34,371 nt of DNA from Burkholderiaceae bacterium (GCA_947380285.1 CANCQD010000010.1:1-34371); one strand, 5' to 3'; shown: positions 1 to 8,879, numbered from the stretch's first letter. Translations and numbers: made by a program. The notes: generated by a model not told the origin, from the sequence alone.

Positions 1-231
1 TCAGTGTTGGAATTTATTAAGACTGATAGGTATCAGACTAGGAAGGTAGAGCGTTTTCCCAAGTCCGATAACTTAATCATTTCTCAAAACCCAGCTTTTC
101 TTCTGAGTGATTCGGAAGACCGAAAGTTGTTTGAATCAGAATATCAAAAAGTAGCTAGCCTATATTACAAAGGCCAGCCAAATTTTCCTGATCTATTAAA
201 TCGGATTAGTCAGCATCTAAAGGTTTTGTAG
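1..231 (+). CDS. 3' end of an unrecognised gene (5'-truncated by window)
   Basis: The frame is open from the first base and stops with TAG at 229-231. Only the last ~76 codons are present, so the true start probably lies before the window. An internal GTG/TTG at 4-9 could be a start but has no visible ribosome-binding site in the window. The product is basic and hydrophilic (KVERFPKSDNL, LLNRISQHLKVL), with no signal peptide, membrane segment or motif that I recognise. It is followed directly by the repeat element that begins at 242. Confidence 0.5.
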   Translation, partial: SVLEFIKTDRYQTRKVERFPKSDNLIISQNPAFLLSDSEDRKLFESEYQKVASLYYKGQPNFPDLLNRISQHLKVL

Positions 232-241
232 GTAAATCCAT

Positions 242-401
242 TTTGGAGCAACGTAGTGTTAGATGGTTGCTCCAAATATCCTTTAGTTTCGAAAACCAAA
301 GACCGATAGAGCTCTTCTAGTAAATTCGTGAATTTGCTTGCACACCAACACTGATAACCCGCAGACCCCCTGTTTATAAGGGTCTACCTTGGGCTTCTGC
401 T
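242..401 (+). repeat. Structured repeat element, copy 1 (island end, fused to tRNA 3' half)
   Basis: A non-coding element of ~160 bp with related copies at 9882, 21776 and, degenerate, 11190. It contains an 11-bp inverted repeat TTTGGAGCAAC (242-252) / GTTGCTCCAAA (266-276), a second hairpin-like stretch around 280-300 (CTTTAGTTTC / GAAAACCAAAG), and an AGACCC / GGGTCT stem around 363-384. It ends at TCTGCT, directly abutting CTCATAA, the anticodon loop sequence of the tRNA at 22126. I read it as the end of an inserted block, perhaps also encoding a structured RNA. The function is unknown. Confidence 0.7.
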
Positions 402-446
402 CTCATAATCCTTTGGTCCCAGGTTCAAGTCCTGGTGGGCCCACCA
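402..446 (+). pseudogene. tRNA(CAU) 3'-half remnant, copy 1
   Basis: It begins with the anticodon loop CTCATAA and runs through the 3' anticodon strand, variable loop, T arm (CCAGG-TTCAAGT-CCTGG) and TGGGCCC-A-CCA. It is identical over this stretch to the spliced 3' half of the tRNA at 22126-22413. The matching 5' half is absent: the preceding bases cannot form the anticodon stem, so this is not a functional tRNA. It has the form of an attR-type scar from integration into the anticodon loop. No intron is present. Confidence 0.85.
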
Positions 447-455
447 ATGAAATCA

Positions 456-487
456 ACGACTTAGGGAGAAATCCCTAAGTCGTTTTT
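456..487 (+). terminator. Rho-independent terminator after tRNA remnant 1
   Basis: A perfect 12-bp stem, ACGACTTAGGGA (456-467) and TCCCTAAGTCGT (472-483), with a GAAA loop and a run of T to 487. The same structure follows the second remnant at 10095, with one base changed in the stem. Confidence 0.85.
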
Positions 488-633
488 CTGCAAATCATCC
501 ATTGTGCCCAATAGATATATAGACCTTCCAGTGTAGTAATAAGCTAAACACAAAAGACAAACCCTTAAATTGGTTTGGAGACCATTTCTAACTTAGAATT
601 GGGTATCGGCATAAAGAGTGAACGAGGTTAAAT

Positions 634-1473
634 ATGGCTTCAGGATTTAAGGGTAAAAGCAAGAATGTTGCCTTGGAAGAGCTTGTAGCTAAGGTTCCCA
701 ACGGCGCCTCTTTAGCCTTGGGTGGTAGTTTCTTGCATCGCGGTCCTTTTGCATTTGTAAGGGAGCTCATTCGCCAGAAAAAAACTCAGCTTGAAATTAT
801 GAAGCAGTCTCCTGGTTACGATATCGATATTTTGTGTAGAGCAGGAATTGTAAAAAAGGTAAGGGCTGGTATTGTCGCAATGGAAGGTAACTTTGGTTTA
901 GCGCCTTCTTATAGAAAAGCAATTGAGTCAAAAGTAGTAGAGCTAGAGGAACATGCTTGTGCAACATTGACGGCAGGTTTGAGGGCGGCAGCCTATGGAG
1001 TTCCATTCCAACCCTGTGGCGGTTTACAAGGTAGTGAAATTCCCGATATTAATGGCTGGAAGAAAATAGATGATCCTTACAGTCAAGGTGAGCCAGTTTG
1101 GGTGATACCAGCCATTTCTCCTGATATAGCAATTATTCACGCTAATGAAGTTGATCGGCATGGGAATGTCCGTGTCTATGGCACCTCGCATTGGGATCGA
1201 ATCATGAGTCGCTCCTCAAAAACAGTATTAGTTACAGCAGAGAAATTGGTGGAAGACCATATATTTACAGATCAACCCGAGATGACATTGATTCCATACT
1301 TTATGGTTGAAGCTTTTTCAATTGTTCCTCAGGGAGCATGGCCAGGTTCTTGTTGGCCTGACTATGAAATCGATTATCCGGCAGTGGAGGAATATATGAG
1401 TTCCTTGAGTCAAGAAGTTTTGGATGCACATTTGAAAGCCGCATCCAAAAAGTTGGAGTTAATCAATGCCTAA
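634..1473 (+). CDS. Class I CoA-transferase, alpha subunit (GctA/IpdA-like)
   Basis: 279 aa. The N-terminal glycine-rich CoA-binding loop GASLALGGSFLHRGPFA (about residues 24-40) and the order of motifs match the alpha subunit of family I CoA-transferases (glutaconate CoA-transferase, IpdA). Subunits of this family form alpha/beta complexes that move CoA between acyl-CoA and free acids, or hydrolyse/open ring CoA esters (IpdAB). A GAGG ribosome-binding site lies 7 bases before the ATG. The beta subunit follows with an 8-bp overlap. Together they face the minus-strand lar/ligase operon, which suggests shared acyl-CoA catabolism. The substrate cannot be read from the sequence. Confidence 0.85.
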   Translation: MASGFKGKSKNVALEELVAKVPNGASLALGGSFLHRGPFAFVRELIRQKKTQLEIMKQSPGYDIDILCRAGIVKKVRAGIVAMEGNFGLAPSYRKAIESKVVELEEHACATLTAGLRAAAYGVPFQPCGGLQGSEIPDINGWKKIDDPYSQGEPVWVIPAISPDIAIIHANEVDRHGNVRVYGTSHWDRIMSRSSKTVLVTAEKLVEDHIFTDQPEMTLIPYFMVEAFSIVPQGAWPGSCWPDYEIDYPAVEEYMSSLSQEVLDAHLKAASKKLELINA

Positions 1474-2221
1474 TCCATGGTCCCCATTCTCGTATATCGT
1501 AACCAATCTAGCCAGATTTATTCGGCCTAATGAAATCACTTTTAGCGGAGTAAATTCAAGTATGCCGATGCTGGCCTGTTTAATGGCTAAGCGTGCTTAT
1601 GATTGGGATTATGTTTATATCAATGTGGCTGGAGGCGTGGATCCAGAACCCTCATCTATTCCATTATCTAGTTCAGATCCGGTATTGGCTGAAAACACTG
1701 CGTCAATTTTTGATAACGAAGATTTTTATGATCTCTGTACCAGAGGACGTATGGACCTTACTTTTTTGGGGGCCGCACAAATTGATGGCGATGGGTCTGC
1801 CAATAATTCTGTCATTGGTGATTGGCATAACCCAAAAGTGCGCTTACCTGGAGGTGGTGGTGGAGCGGTAATGTTGCCAACTGCTAGGCGAGCTTGTACT
1901 TGGCGTACTGAGCACTCGAAGAGAACATTGGTTGATAAGTTAGATTTCCGAACCTCTTGGGGAGGATTTCATGGGGTAGTGACCCCCATTGCGGTATTTA
2001 TAAAGCGTGATGGACGTTTAGCCCTAGAGAGTTGGCATCCTGAGTCGAGCCTAGAAGAGGTCAAAGAAAGAACAGGGTTTACGTTTGATGCTTCACAAGC
2101 AAAACCAACGGATTATCCTACAGCTACAGAAATTGAAGCCTTGCGATCACTTGATCCGCATGGTCACTTTGAGCGTGATGCCGCTGTGAGCATCCGTATT
2201 GCAGCACACGCAGCTCCATAA
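1466..2221 (+). CDS. Class I CoA-transferase, beta subunit (GctB/IpdB-like)
   Basis: 251 aa, start ATG overlapping the alpha-subunit stop. Family features: FLGAAQIDGDGSANNSVIGD, then a glycine loop PGGGGGA (about residues 128-134). In glutaconate CoA-transferase the catalytic Glu sits in a VESG motif of the beta subunit. Here the corresponding stretch reads NVAGG (about residues 51-55), so the Glu appears to be Ala. That resembles IpdB-type proteins rather than true transferases; I made this alignment from memory. The last 58 bp overlap the 3' end of the convergent larB. Confidence 0.82.
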   Translation: MPNPWSPFSYIVTNLARFIRPNEITFSGVNSSMPMLACLMAKRAYDWDYVYINVAGGVDPEPSSIPLSSSDPVLAENTASIFDNEDFYDLCTRGRMDLTFLGAAQIDGDGSANNSVIGDWHNPKVRLPGGGGGAVMLPTARRACTWRTEHSKRTLVDKLDFRTSWGGFHGVVTPIAVFIKRDGRLALESWHPESSLEEVKERTGFTFDASQAKPTDYPTATEIEALRSLDPHGHFERDAAVSIRIAAHAAP

Positions 2222-2832
2222 CCATTATCAATATTGACGACTACTATTCCTGAAGAGCAGCTACTTAAGGCTGCATTGAGGGCAGTGCGCCCACCTTCAG
2301 CAGCACCATAGCCCACTGAAGTAGGGATGGCAATAATGGCGCTGTTCACTAAACCACCTAAAACAGTAGGCAGTGCGCCATCCATTCCTGCGGCTACTAT
2401 AATGATAGGGAATTTAGCGAGCTCATCAAGTCGTTCGAGGAGCCGCCATAAGCCGGCTACCCCAATATCATGGATTAATTCAGAGCGATGACCAAAAAAA
2501 GCTAAGGTTCGAGCAGCTTCTATAGCAACTGCCGCATCACTGGTTCCTGCGCTAATAATGGCAATATTCTTCTCAGTAGATAGAGGGTGGGGCTTAGAAA
2601 AAAATCCAGTATTAGAGATGGGATCAAAATCAATTTTATTCTTCAGCTTTTCTGAAATGCCCTCTAATTTAGTCTGAGTAAGATGGGTTAACAGAATTGA
2701 TTTTTCATGCTGCATAACCGCTTCGAGAATATTGCTGATTTGTCCGGAAGTTTTTCCACCACAAAAAACAGCTTCACCTAAACCCGTACGCTCCTGGCGA
2801 TTCACATCAAGCTTAAAGTCAGGCGATTGCAT
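2164..2832 (-). CDS. larB: LarB, pyridinium-3,5-biscarboxylate mononucleotide synthase (nickel-pincer cofactor)
   Basis: About 222 aa from the ATG at 2832. LarB carboxylates the pyridine ring of nicotinic acid adenine dinucleotide and hydrolyses it, the first step of nickel-pincer nucleotide synthesis. The C-terminal half has the PurE-like domain: IAIISAGTSDAAVAIEAA, VAAGMDGALPTVLGGL and PTSVGYGAAEGG. The N-terminus RTGLGEAVFCGGKT is the usual LarB opening. I prefer the start at 2832 because it overlaps the larE stop by 14 bp in the usual operon manner; a longer open frame reaches 2880. It is the last gene of the minus-strand operon. Confidence 0.9.
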   Translation of the reverse strand: MQSPDFKLDVNRQERTGLGEAVFCGGKTSGQISNILEAVMQHEKSILLTHLTQTKLEGISEKLKNKIDFDPISNTGFFSKPHPLSTEKNIAIISAGTSDAAVAIEAARTLAFFGHRSELIHDIGVAGLWRLLERLDELAKFPIIIVAAGMDGALPTVLGGLVNSAIIAIPTSVGYGAAEGGRTALNAALSSCSSGIVVVNIDNGYGAACAAIRMLTAASRSK

Positions 2833-3667
2833 GTTTGTTTCCAATAAAAGCGCTGCCAGTAACATAGAGTACAAACTCAATTACTTTGTCGGGATGAGTC
2901 TCATCTACAATTTTTCGAATGGTATTTGTAAGATGGATTTTGACTGAGGATTGATCGTCAGCCAACAGAAAATTGAGGCTGTCATCATCCAATTCAACGG
3001 ATACTGATTTAGTGCGAATACGACATCTCACAACTGAAGCCTTTATGGATTGACGTATAAGATTCTCAACTCGATGCACTAGCTGAAGAGTACTTACTTG
3101 AATAGGTATTCCAGTTTCAATGCGACTGGATAGACAGGGCGATGCAGGGAGATTTGCAAGTTCTCCAAGGCCCAACTCAAGGGCGATAGACCTAATCATG
3201 ACTTTATTAACCCCCCATTTTGCAAAGGGATGAATAACGTCGAGATTGGATGCTGCCTCTAATCCGGGCCGATACTCCAATAGATCATCAGCATTAGTGC
3301 CCGAAAAAATTTGTGCTGAGGTTTTCTTTGATATTGTAGAGATTGCTGTATAAAGGGACTGTTTACAATAAAAGCATCGATTGATGGGATTTGTTAAATA
3401 GCGCTCATCACTAAATTCACCTGAGAAAATTTCTATTAGGTTCCAGCCATACTTAGCAGAAAGAGCGCGCACACGCTCTGTAGCCTCCGGAGGTACCGCA
3501 GGTGAGATAGCATGAAATACTTCCAAAGAGTCATTACTTAGTAGGCCAGCTATTCTCGTTAGGGTGATGCTGTCAATCCCCCCGCTGAGAGCAATCGCAA
3601 CTTTAGGAAATCCACTGATTTCCCCCTTAATGAGTTCAATTTTTTCCGTAAGCTGGTTATTTAGCAT
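2819..3667 (-). CDS. larE: LarE, pincer-cofactor sulfurtransferase
   Basis: 282 aa. LarE is a PP-loop ATPase that adenylates the LarB product and converts its carboxylates to thiocarboxylates. The PP-loop SGGIDS is at residues 28-33. C178 in ASPCLSSR corresponds to the sacrificial cysteine of Lactobacillus plantarum LarE. Two further cysteines, C98 and C101 (RCFYCK), are present, so this may be a multi-cysteine type able to use an iron-sulfur cluster for catalytic sulfur transfer rather than sacrificing its own cysteine (inference). It overlaps larC by 11 bp and larB by 14 bp. Confidence 0.9.
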   Translation of the reverse strand: MLNNQLTEKIELIKGEISGFPKVAIALSGGIDSITLTRIAGLLSNDSLEVFHAISPAVPPEATERVRALSAKYGWNLIEIFSGEFSDERYLTNPINRCFYCKQSLYTAISTISKKTSAQIFSGTNADDLLEYRPGLEAASNLDVIHPFAKWGVNKVMIRSIALELGLGELANLPASPCLSSRIETGIPIQVSTLQLVHRVENLIRQSIKASVVRCRIRTKSVSVELDDDSLNFLLADDQSSVKIHLTNTIRKIVDETHPDKVIEFVLYVTGSAFIGNKHAIA

Positions 3668-4889
3668 CTTTTTTTAAAACTTGTTGTTCTGAGATTTGCT
3701 TATTTATTGATCTTTGCGAGGCGCTAGAGGAGATTGCTGCTATATCTGAAATTTCTGCCTTGGCAGTTACTTCATTATTAGGCCTCTTCGCAATCTTCAC
3801 TCTACTTTTAGGTTGTTCAAGACTAACCTCTGATCGACTTAATATTTTTCTTTCTACTTTTGAGATGCGTAGGCCCAAAGTGCTTGTTTCAATAAAGCAT
3901 TGCTCACATACAGATTCCAGGGCGTCAGGCTTGACCAAAATTTGGACTTGCGTCAGCATTCGCCCTTTTTTCCCAAATAGAGATCCTTGGTAAACCTCAA
4001 TGACGCCTGGGCATTGTCGTAGTGCATCGAGACCAATGGCTAAATCTTCTGAGGTTTGATCATCGATTTCAAAAGTAATAGTGGAGATGTAGTCATGATT
4101 AGCAGATTGCTCGGTAGCTTCGAAAGCTAGGCATCGCAGCACATTAGAAATATTGGCAAGCTTTTTGCTGCCAAAACCATTGCCATAATTTGCAATCGAT
4201 GTGCTTGAGAATTGATGGGGTTTAGAGATCGACAGTAAGTATTTCACAATAGTTGCCCCGGTCGGAGTTACTCGTTCACCTTGTATCCCATCATCTACCA
4301 CCGAAATACCCTGCATGAGAATTGCAGTTGCAGGGGCTGGTACCGGTAAGAGGCCATGAGCAGTTTTAACAGTTCCGCCCCCGATAGGTAATGCTGAAAA
4401 AGTCCACTCCATACTTCCGAGGGCATCAATAAAATAAGCTGCTGCAACAAAGTCGATAATCGAGTCCCATGCCCCAACCTCATGAAAGCTAACTTCTTCT
4501 GGTTTGATGCCGTGAACTTGGGATTCTGCTTTAGCTAAAAGTGAGAATAAATTGAGCGCATGAGAAATGACTTCAGCCTTGAGACTAGAATTTTTCAGCA
4601 GTGTGCAAATATGGGCGTATTGAACATGGTCATGGTTATGACTATGCCCATGATCATCATGGTGATGAGAATGGGTATGCTCAATAGCATCGAAGCGCAA
4701 TCCCTCGAGGATGCCGTCATGATGTTTTACAAACTCTACTCTTCCTTTGGATGATTGAGGAAATTTTTCTATTTCTTCTATCATGGCCTGAGCAAGCTCG
4801 GGAAAAGTATCAGCAAGAGCTGCAACGAACATATCTCCTGCAATACCACCAACTAAGTCAAGATGAATACGAGTAATTTTTTTTATCAC
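3657..4889 (-). CDS. larC: LarC, nickel-insertion cyclometallase of the pincer cofactor
   Basis: 410 aa, one continuous frame. In L. plantarum LarC is made by a programmed frameshift between larC1 and larC2; here none is needed. LarC inserts nickel into the bis-thiocarboxylated pyridinium mononucleotide using CTP. Visible features: the N-terminal HLDLVGGIAGDMFVAAL, a His-rich segment at residues 71-88 (likely nickel holding), VSFHEVGAWDSIIDFVAAA, and GERVTPTGATIVKYL. The C-terminal ~60 residues are low-complexity and basic (RVKIAKRPNNE). The gene starts 2 bp after larA ends. Confidence 0.92.
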   Translation of the reverse strand: MIKKITRIHLDLVGGIAGDMFVAALADTFPELAQAMIEEIEKFPQSSKGRVEFVKHHDGILEGLRFDAIEHTHSHHHDDHGHSHNHDHVQYAHICTLLKNSSLKAEVISHALNLFSLLAKAESQVHGIKPEEVSFHEVGAWDSIIDFVAAAYFIDALGSMEWTFSALPIGGGTVKTAHGLLPVPAPATAILMQGISVVDDGIQGERVTPTGATIVKYLLSISKPHQFSSTSIANYGNGFGSKKLANISNVLRCLAFEATEQSANHDYISTITFEIDDQTSEDLAIGLDALRQCPGVIEVYQGSLFGKKGRMLTQVQILVKPDALESVCEQCFIETSTLGLRISKVERKILSRSEVSLEQPKSRVKIAKRPNNEVTAKAEISDIAAISSSASQRSINKQISEQQVLKKDAK

Positions 4890-4891
4890 TC

Positions 4892-6292
4892 TTAGGCATC
4901 CACGCGAAACTTGACTCTAGGTTTACTCCAAAAGCTGGGCGCAACTACTACTCTGGGATTTCCCCCAACTATTTTTTTGGCAATTTTCCATGCAGCCTCG
5001 AAGTTTGGCGTCGTATTCATCCCTATGGCCCTAAAGGCAGCTGGATTGGAGGTGCCGGCCATGATAACGGCTCCAGCGCGATTTAGCGTGTATTCATTTT
5101 CATACAGCAACCAGAAGGGATGGAGTGGGGGATAGCCATGACAATGGGTGTATTGATGAATATATTCGGGGTTATTGTTAAATTCATCCTCGAAATCAAT
5201 GAGCCCTCGGGGACTGTGCAGGGTTCCATACACTTCGATTATTTTTTTGTAAGATGGGTAGAGTTGCGGATCGATGTAACCTGTAGTGGGAGATACTGCA
5301 ATCACTACGCCGCCTTCGCGCAGCACAGGTCCTTGTGCATTGTAGCGAGGGAGAGTAAAGGTTCCGGCGCCAGCAATTAAAGTGTTATTTGCATTGCCGT
5401 AGGAAAAGCTGGCTGATAGACCAACAATCAAAACATCTGCTTGGGGCGCATCATAGACAAAACGACTGGATGCTAATTCCCAGGCTGGGGCTTTGATAGC
5501 GCTTGCATGTCCTGCATGCACTCCAATCATTTTTCCACCTATGCCATTAATGGAATTAATGTAAAAGACTTGTTTGCCGATAGCTTGCTCCATAAAGGAA
5601 CTCATTTCGTCTTTTACGTTGACTGGTTTTTTCTTTTCACCAGCAGTTACTTTGATCGCATCTGGATCTGGGATTGCATTAATACTGTGGTGAGATGCAA
5701 TACTCTTCGTAGAGGCAAGACCGATGCACACTCCAGTACCCGTATAGCTTGGGCCTTGCGCAGACGATACATTGCCTTGATAAATCATTAAGTCTGCATC
5801 TAAATAGCGCTTATTGTGTTCTACGTATCTTCCGCTTTCCGTAATTCCGAGATAAGTCAGTTCATCTTGGTTGGAGCAGTCATGATTGACGATAGCATTA
5901 AGACGCCAGAAGCGATTGAATAAGGTCGGACCAAGATGATTGGCTAATTCTGTGCGAGTAGGTTTGCGGTGATTGCTAGAGGCGCAAATGAATAAAATAT
6001 CTCGATCTTTTATACCCGCGCGATTAAGCTCCTCTACTAAAATAGGTAAGATGGTTCTTGCTGGTAAATTTGGTCTTGTAATGTCATCAAAACCAATTGC
6101 TACTTTCATTCCTGGCTTAGCCAACGAAGATAGTGCTGGCATTCCTAGAGGATTAGCTAGGGCATTTAAAACAGCCTCGCGTGCATTCTCAATTAGAGCG
6201 CCTTCTTCGTATTCGATAATTGATGAGCTATCTGGTACTTCAATATCAATTTTTCGGTCCCCATAATCGACCGCTACTTTCTTGGTCCCCAT
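4892..6292 (-). CDS. larA: LarA-family nickel-pincer racemase/epimerase, divergent
   Basis: 466 aa, DUF2088/LarA family. LarA enzymes use the nickel-pincer nucleotide to racemise lactate or epimerise other 2-hydroxy acids by hydride transfer. Seen: FDDITRPNLPART (residues 68-80, the family DDxTRP box), and H108 in ASSNHRKPT, matching the catalytic His108 region. The usual GGAK-type segment carrying the cofactor-anchoring Lys184 and the second catalytic His appear altered: the region reads SSAQGPSYTGTGVCIG (177-192), followed by STKSIASHHS with K196 and H201/H202. It is therefore probably not a standard lactate racemase, and the substrate may be another hydroxy acid. The adjacent ligase and larC lie within 2-3 bp, so it is cotranscribed. 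Confidence 0.85.
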   Translation of the reverse strand: MGTKKVAVDYGDRKIDIEVPDSSSIIEYEEGALIENAREAVLNALANPLGMPALSSLAKPGMKVAIGFDDITRPNLPARTILPILVEELNRAGIKDRDILFICASSNHRKPTRTELANHLGPTLFNRFWRLNAIVNHDCSNQDELTYLGITESGRYVEHNKRYLDADLMIYQGNVSSAQGPSYTGTGVCIGLASTKSIASHHSINAIPDPDAIKVTAGEKKKPVNVKDEMSSFMEQAIGKQVFYINSINGIGGKMIGVHAGHASAIKAPAWELASSRFVYDAPQADVLIVGLSASFSYGNANNTLIAGAGTFTLPRYNAQGPVLREGGVVIAVSPTTGYIDPQLYPSYKKIIEVYGTLHSPRGLIDFEDEFNNNPEYIHQYTHCHGYPPLHPFWLLYENEYTLNRAGAVIMAGTSNPAAFRAIGMNTTPNFEAAWKIAKKIVGGNPRVVVAPSFWSKPRVKFRVDA

Positions 6293-6295
6293 TGA

Positions 6296-7816
6296 TTAGC
6301 CCTTTGCTGTTGAAAATGCTGCCCGTAAGTCATTTCTGGTTACCTTACCCATAGCGTTACGAGGTAATTTATCACTAAAGGCGATGTATTCAGGAACTTT
6401 AAAGGGGCTAAGCCGTTCGCGGCAGAATTTGATAATGGAATCAGGGTTTATGTCTCCGGAAGAAACTACGACCAGACCAACACATTCACCCCAAATTGGA
6501 TCAGCAAGGCCCACAGCGGCAGCTTCAATAACATCTGGATGCATGGCTGCTACTTGCTCTACCTCTAGAGGAGATATATTTTCACCGCCCCGAATAATCA
6601 TTTCTTTTTTTCTACCGACAATGAAGACAAAACCTTCTTCATCAATGGTGGCTAAGTCACCCGAATGAAGCCAGCCATTCTTAATAGTAGAGCTAGTGTT
6701 GCTAGGATCTAGATAATATTCTTTCATGATTAATTCACTCTGAATTAATAATTCACCCACTTCATTTATGCCTAAAGTATTGTTGTTTGCGTCAACAATT
6801 TTCACCTTTTGCGGGGCTAAAGCTTGCCCAATCGAGCCAAACTTTCTTTTTCCATTGATGGGATTCATGGTGTTAATTGCAGTTGTTTCTGTAAGTCCAA
6901 ACGTCTCTAAAAGTAAATTTCTTCCAAAACGATTTTCAAAACGCTCAGCTAATTCTTTAGAGGTCGGTGCAGATGCAACTTTAATGTAATTCAAAGAAAT
7001 TTCATCTGAGGAGGGCGCCTGCTTTTCATGCTCAAGTAGAAGAGACAAAATAGTAGGGGAGACACTAGATGAATTGACTGCGTAGTTCTTGCATTCATGC
7101 CAAAAATTACTGGCAGAGAAACGCTTGCGCAGCACAACGCTAGCACCTCGATATAAAAACGGTAAGTTACTAAACATCAGTCCATTAGTATGAAAGAGAG
7201 GCATGACGCACAAGGTACGATCACTTTCTTGAATTTCAAAACCTTGACTCACAATTTGTGCTGCCGAACATAAATTATGGTGGCTAAGTAAAACCCCCTT
7301 GGGGTTACCTGTGGTTCCTGAGGTGTAGAGCAATAAGGCGCCATCATCAGCGGTAATATTCTTAATCTCGAGAGCACTATCAGAATAATTTATTAATTCG
7401 TCATCACGGTGAGCTGTAATAGCTACATTTTCTGGGGCGCGCAATACTAAAATTTTGGGTTCATGCTTTATTAGGGGCAAAGTATTACTTATAACCTCTA
7501 TGAATTCGGCAGAAATGACGATACATTTACTTTGCGCGTGATTAAGAATGTAGGCAAATTCAGGAGGAGTTAAGCGATTATTGATAGGGTTTGCAATTGC
7601 TCCAGCTTTAAATGCTCCGAAATACCCCGCTATCAGCAAAGAATCGTTTAGGGAGATAAAACTTACTTTGTCTCCAATGCCGACTCCAGCAGATTGAAAG
7701 AAATGGGAAAATTGGTTTGATAGCTTATCCAAGTCTTGATAGCTAAGAACCTCATCCTCAAAAAAGATGGCAGGTTTCTGGCTACTATGACGAGTAATAA
7801 TTTCTTGGGTGAGCAT
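6296..7816 (-). CDS. AMP-forming acyl-CoA synthetase/ligase
   Basis: 506 aa, class I adenylate-forming enzyme. It activates a carboxylic acid to acyl-AMP and then acyl-CoA. Seen: P-loop YTSGTTGNPKG (164-174), adenine motif FGLTETT, hinge region SGDLATIDEEGFVFIVGRKKEMI, GGENISPLEVE, and C-terminal catalytic Lys at about 491 in PRNAMGKVTR. Length is normal. It sits between the TctC receptor gene (13 bp upstream) and larA (3 bp downstream), so it probably activates the hydroxy acid or a derivative handled by LarA. The substrate is unknown. Confidence 0.9.
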   Translation of the reverse strand: MLTQEIITRHSSQKPAIFFEDEVLSYQDLDKLSNQFSHFFQSAGVGIGDKVSFISLNDSLLIAGYFGAFKAGAIANPINNRLTPPEFAYILNHAQSKCIVISAEFIEVISNTLPLIKHEPKILVLRAPENVAITAHRDDELINYSDSALEIKNITADDGALLLYTSGTTGNPKGVLLSHHNLCSAAQIVSQGFEIQESDRTLCVMPLFHTNGLMFSNLPFLYRGASVVLRKRFSASNFWHECKNYAVNSSSVSPTILSLLLEHEKQAPSSDEISLNYIKVASAPTSKELAERFENRFGRNLLLETFGLTETTAINTMNPINGKRKFGSIGQALAPQKVKIVDANNNTLGINEVGELLIQSELIMKEYYLDPSNTSSTIKNGWLHSGDLATIDEEGFVFIVGRKKEMIIRGGENISPLEVEQVAAMHPDVIEAAAVGLADPIWGECVGLVVVSSGDINPDSIIKFCRERLSPFKVPEYIAFSDKLPRNAMGKVTRNDLRAAFSTAKG

Positions 7817-7829
7817 ATTTAATATGGCT

Positions 7830-8810
7830 TCAATTTAGTGCGGATGAGGAACGTTTGACAACATTGGCCCATTTAGCCATTTCATCTTTTAGTAAGCGGC
7901 AAGTTTCTTCGGGAGTGGTGCCTAATGCTTCGGATCCTTGTTTTTTAAATGCACCTATTACTTCTGGTGTTTTTGATAAAGCCTGAACTTCACGTGAAAG
8001 TCGGTTAACGATTTCAGGCGATGTACCGACCGGTGCAAGTATGGCATAGGCGTTCGTTACTTCGTATCCAGGCACACCTTGCTCTTGCACAGTAGGGAGG
8101 TCCGGTAACGAAGGGGCACGTTTAGCACTGGTAACGCCTAAGAGTCTTATCTTTCCAGTACTTACTTGCGGAAGGAGGGCGGGCAATGTCTCAAAAACTA
8201 TATCAATCTGTCCGCCAAGCAGGTCTGCTACTGCAGGACCACTGCCCTTGTAAGGAATATGCAGCAACTGTGTATTTGTCATTGCTTTAAATAATTCTCC
8301 TGCCATTTGCTGGGGGGTGCCAGGGCCGGCTGAGCCGAAACTTAATTTATTTGGTTGGGCTTTGGCCAAGGCAATGAGTTCTTGAACATTCTTTGCTGGT
8401 AGGGAGCTATTGACAGCTAATACCATCGGTGTTGATGATGTCATGGAAACACATGCAAAAGCAGTGGCGAAATCATATGCAGGTTTCTGTGATGGCATCG
8501 CAGCATGGATAGAGTGACTTCCAAGCGCGCCTAGTAAAAACGTATAGCCATCTGGAGGAGATTTAGCTACTGCCTCAGCGCCAATTTCGCCGCCAGCGCC
8601 GGCTCGATTATCAACAACAAAAGACTGTCCAAATTTTTCACTCAAAAATTGAGCATAGACTCGCCCTGAAGCGTCACTTGCACCACCGGGAGGAAAAGGA
8701 ACGACTATTTTGATTGGCTTATTAGGCCATGCTTGCGCGCTTACAAGAGAGGTGACGGACGCCAGTATTAAACCCAAAAACCCGATGCGTAATTTTTGCT
8801 TTAGTCCCAT
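7830..8810 (-). CDS. TctC/Bug-family periplasmic solute-binding receptor
   Basis: 326 aa. Signal peptide at residues 1-26 (hydrophobic run ending LVSAQA). The family opening WPNKPIKIVVPFPPGGASD and the YKGSGPAVADLLGGQID motif (about 190-210) are typical of tripartite tricarboxylate receptors. These bind carboxylates (citrate, hydroxy acids, aromatic acids) in the periplasm. No TctA/TctB membrane genes lie nearby, as is common for the large orphan Bug set of Burkholderiales. It is the first gene of the operon with the ligase and lar genes, so its ligand is probably the same acid. Confidence 0.92.
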   Translation of the reverse strand: MGLKQKLRIGFLGLILASVTSLVSAQAWPNKPIKIVVPFPPGGASDASGRVYAQFLSEKFGQSFVVDNRAGAGGEIGAEAVAKSPPDGYTFLLGALGSHSIHAAMPSQKPAYDFATAFACVSMTSSTPMVLAVNSSLPAKNVQELIALAKAQPNKLSFGSAGPGTPQQMAGELFKAMTNTQLLHIPYKGSGPAVADLLGGQIDIVFETLPALLPQVSTGKIRLLGVTSAKRAPSLPDLPTVQEQGVPGYEVTNAYAILAPVGTSPEIVNRLSREVQALSKTPEVIGAFKKQGSEALGTTPEETCRLLKDEMAKWANVVKRSSSALN

Positions 8811-8879
8811 AGATGTCTCGATATATATTTTGGTTTTAGAAATAAATTTTAGTACTTAGGATTAGAACCCTAAATAATC

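Noticed and set aside
402..446. A functional tRNA gene at copies 1 and 2
   Set aside because: The 5' half is missing and the preceding bases cannot form the anticodon stem or D arm, although GGGTCTA upstream could weakly mimic an acceptor strand.
588..770. Minus-strand frame opposite the CoA-transferase start
   Set aside because: Low-complexity shadow of the real gene, with no ribosome-binding site.
3657..4889. A frameshift site splitting larC as in Lactobacillus
   Set aside because: The frame is continuous for 410 codons, so none is needed.
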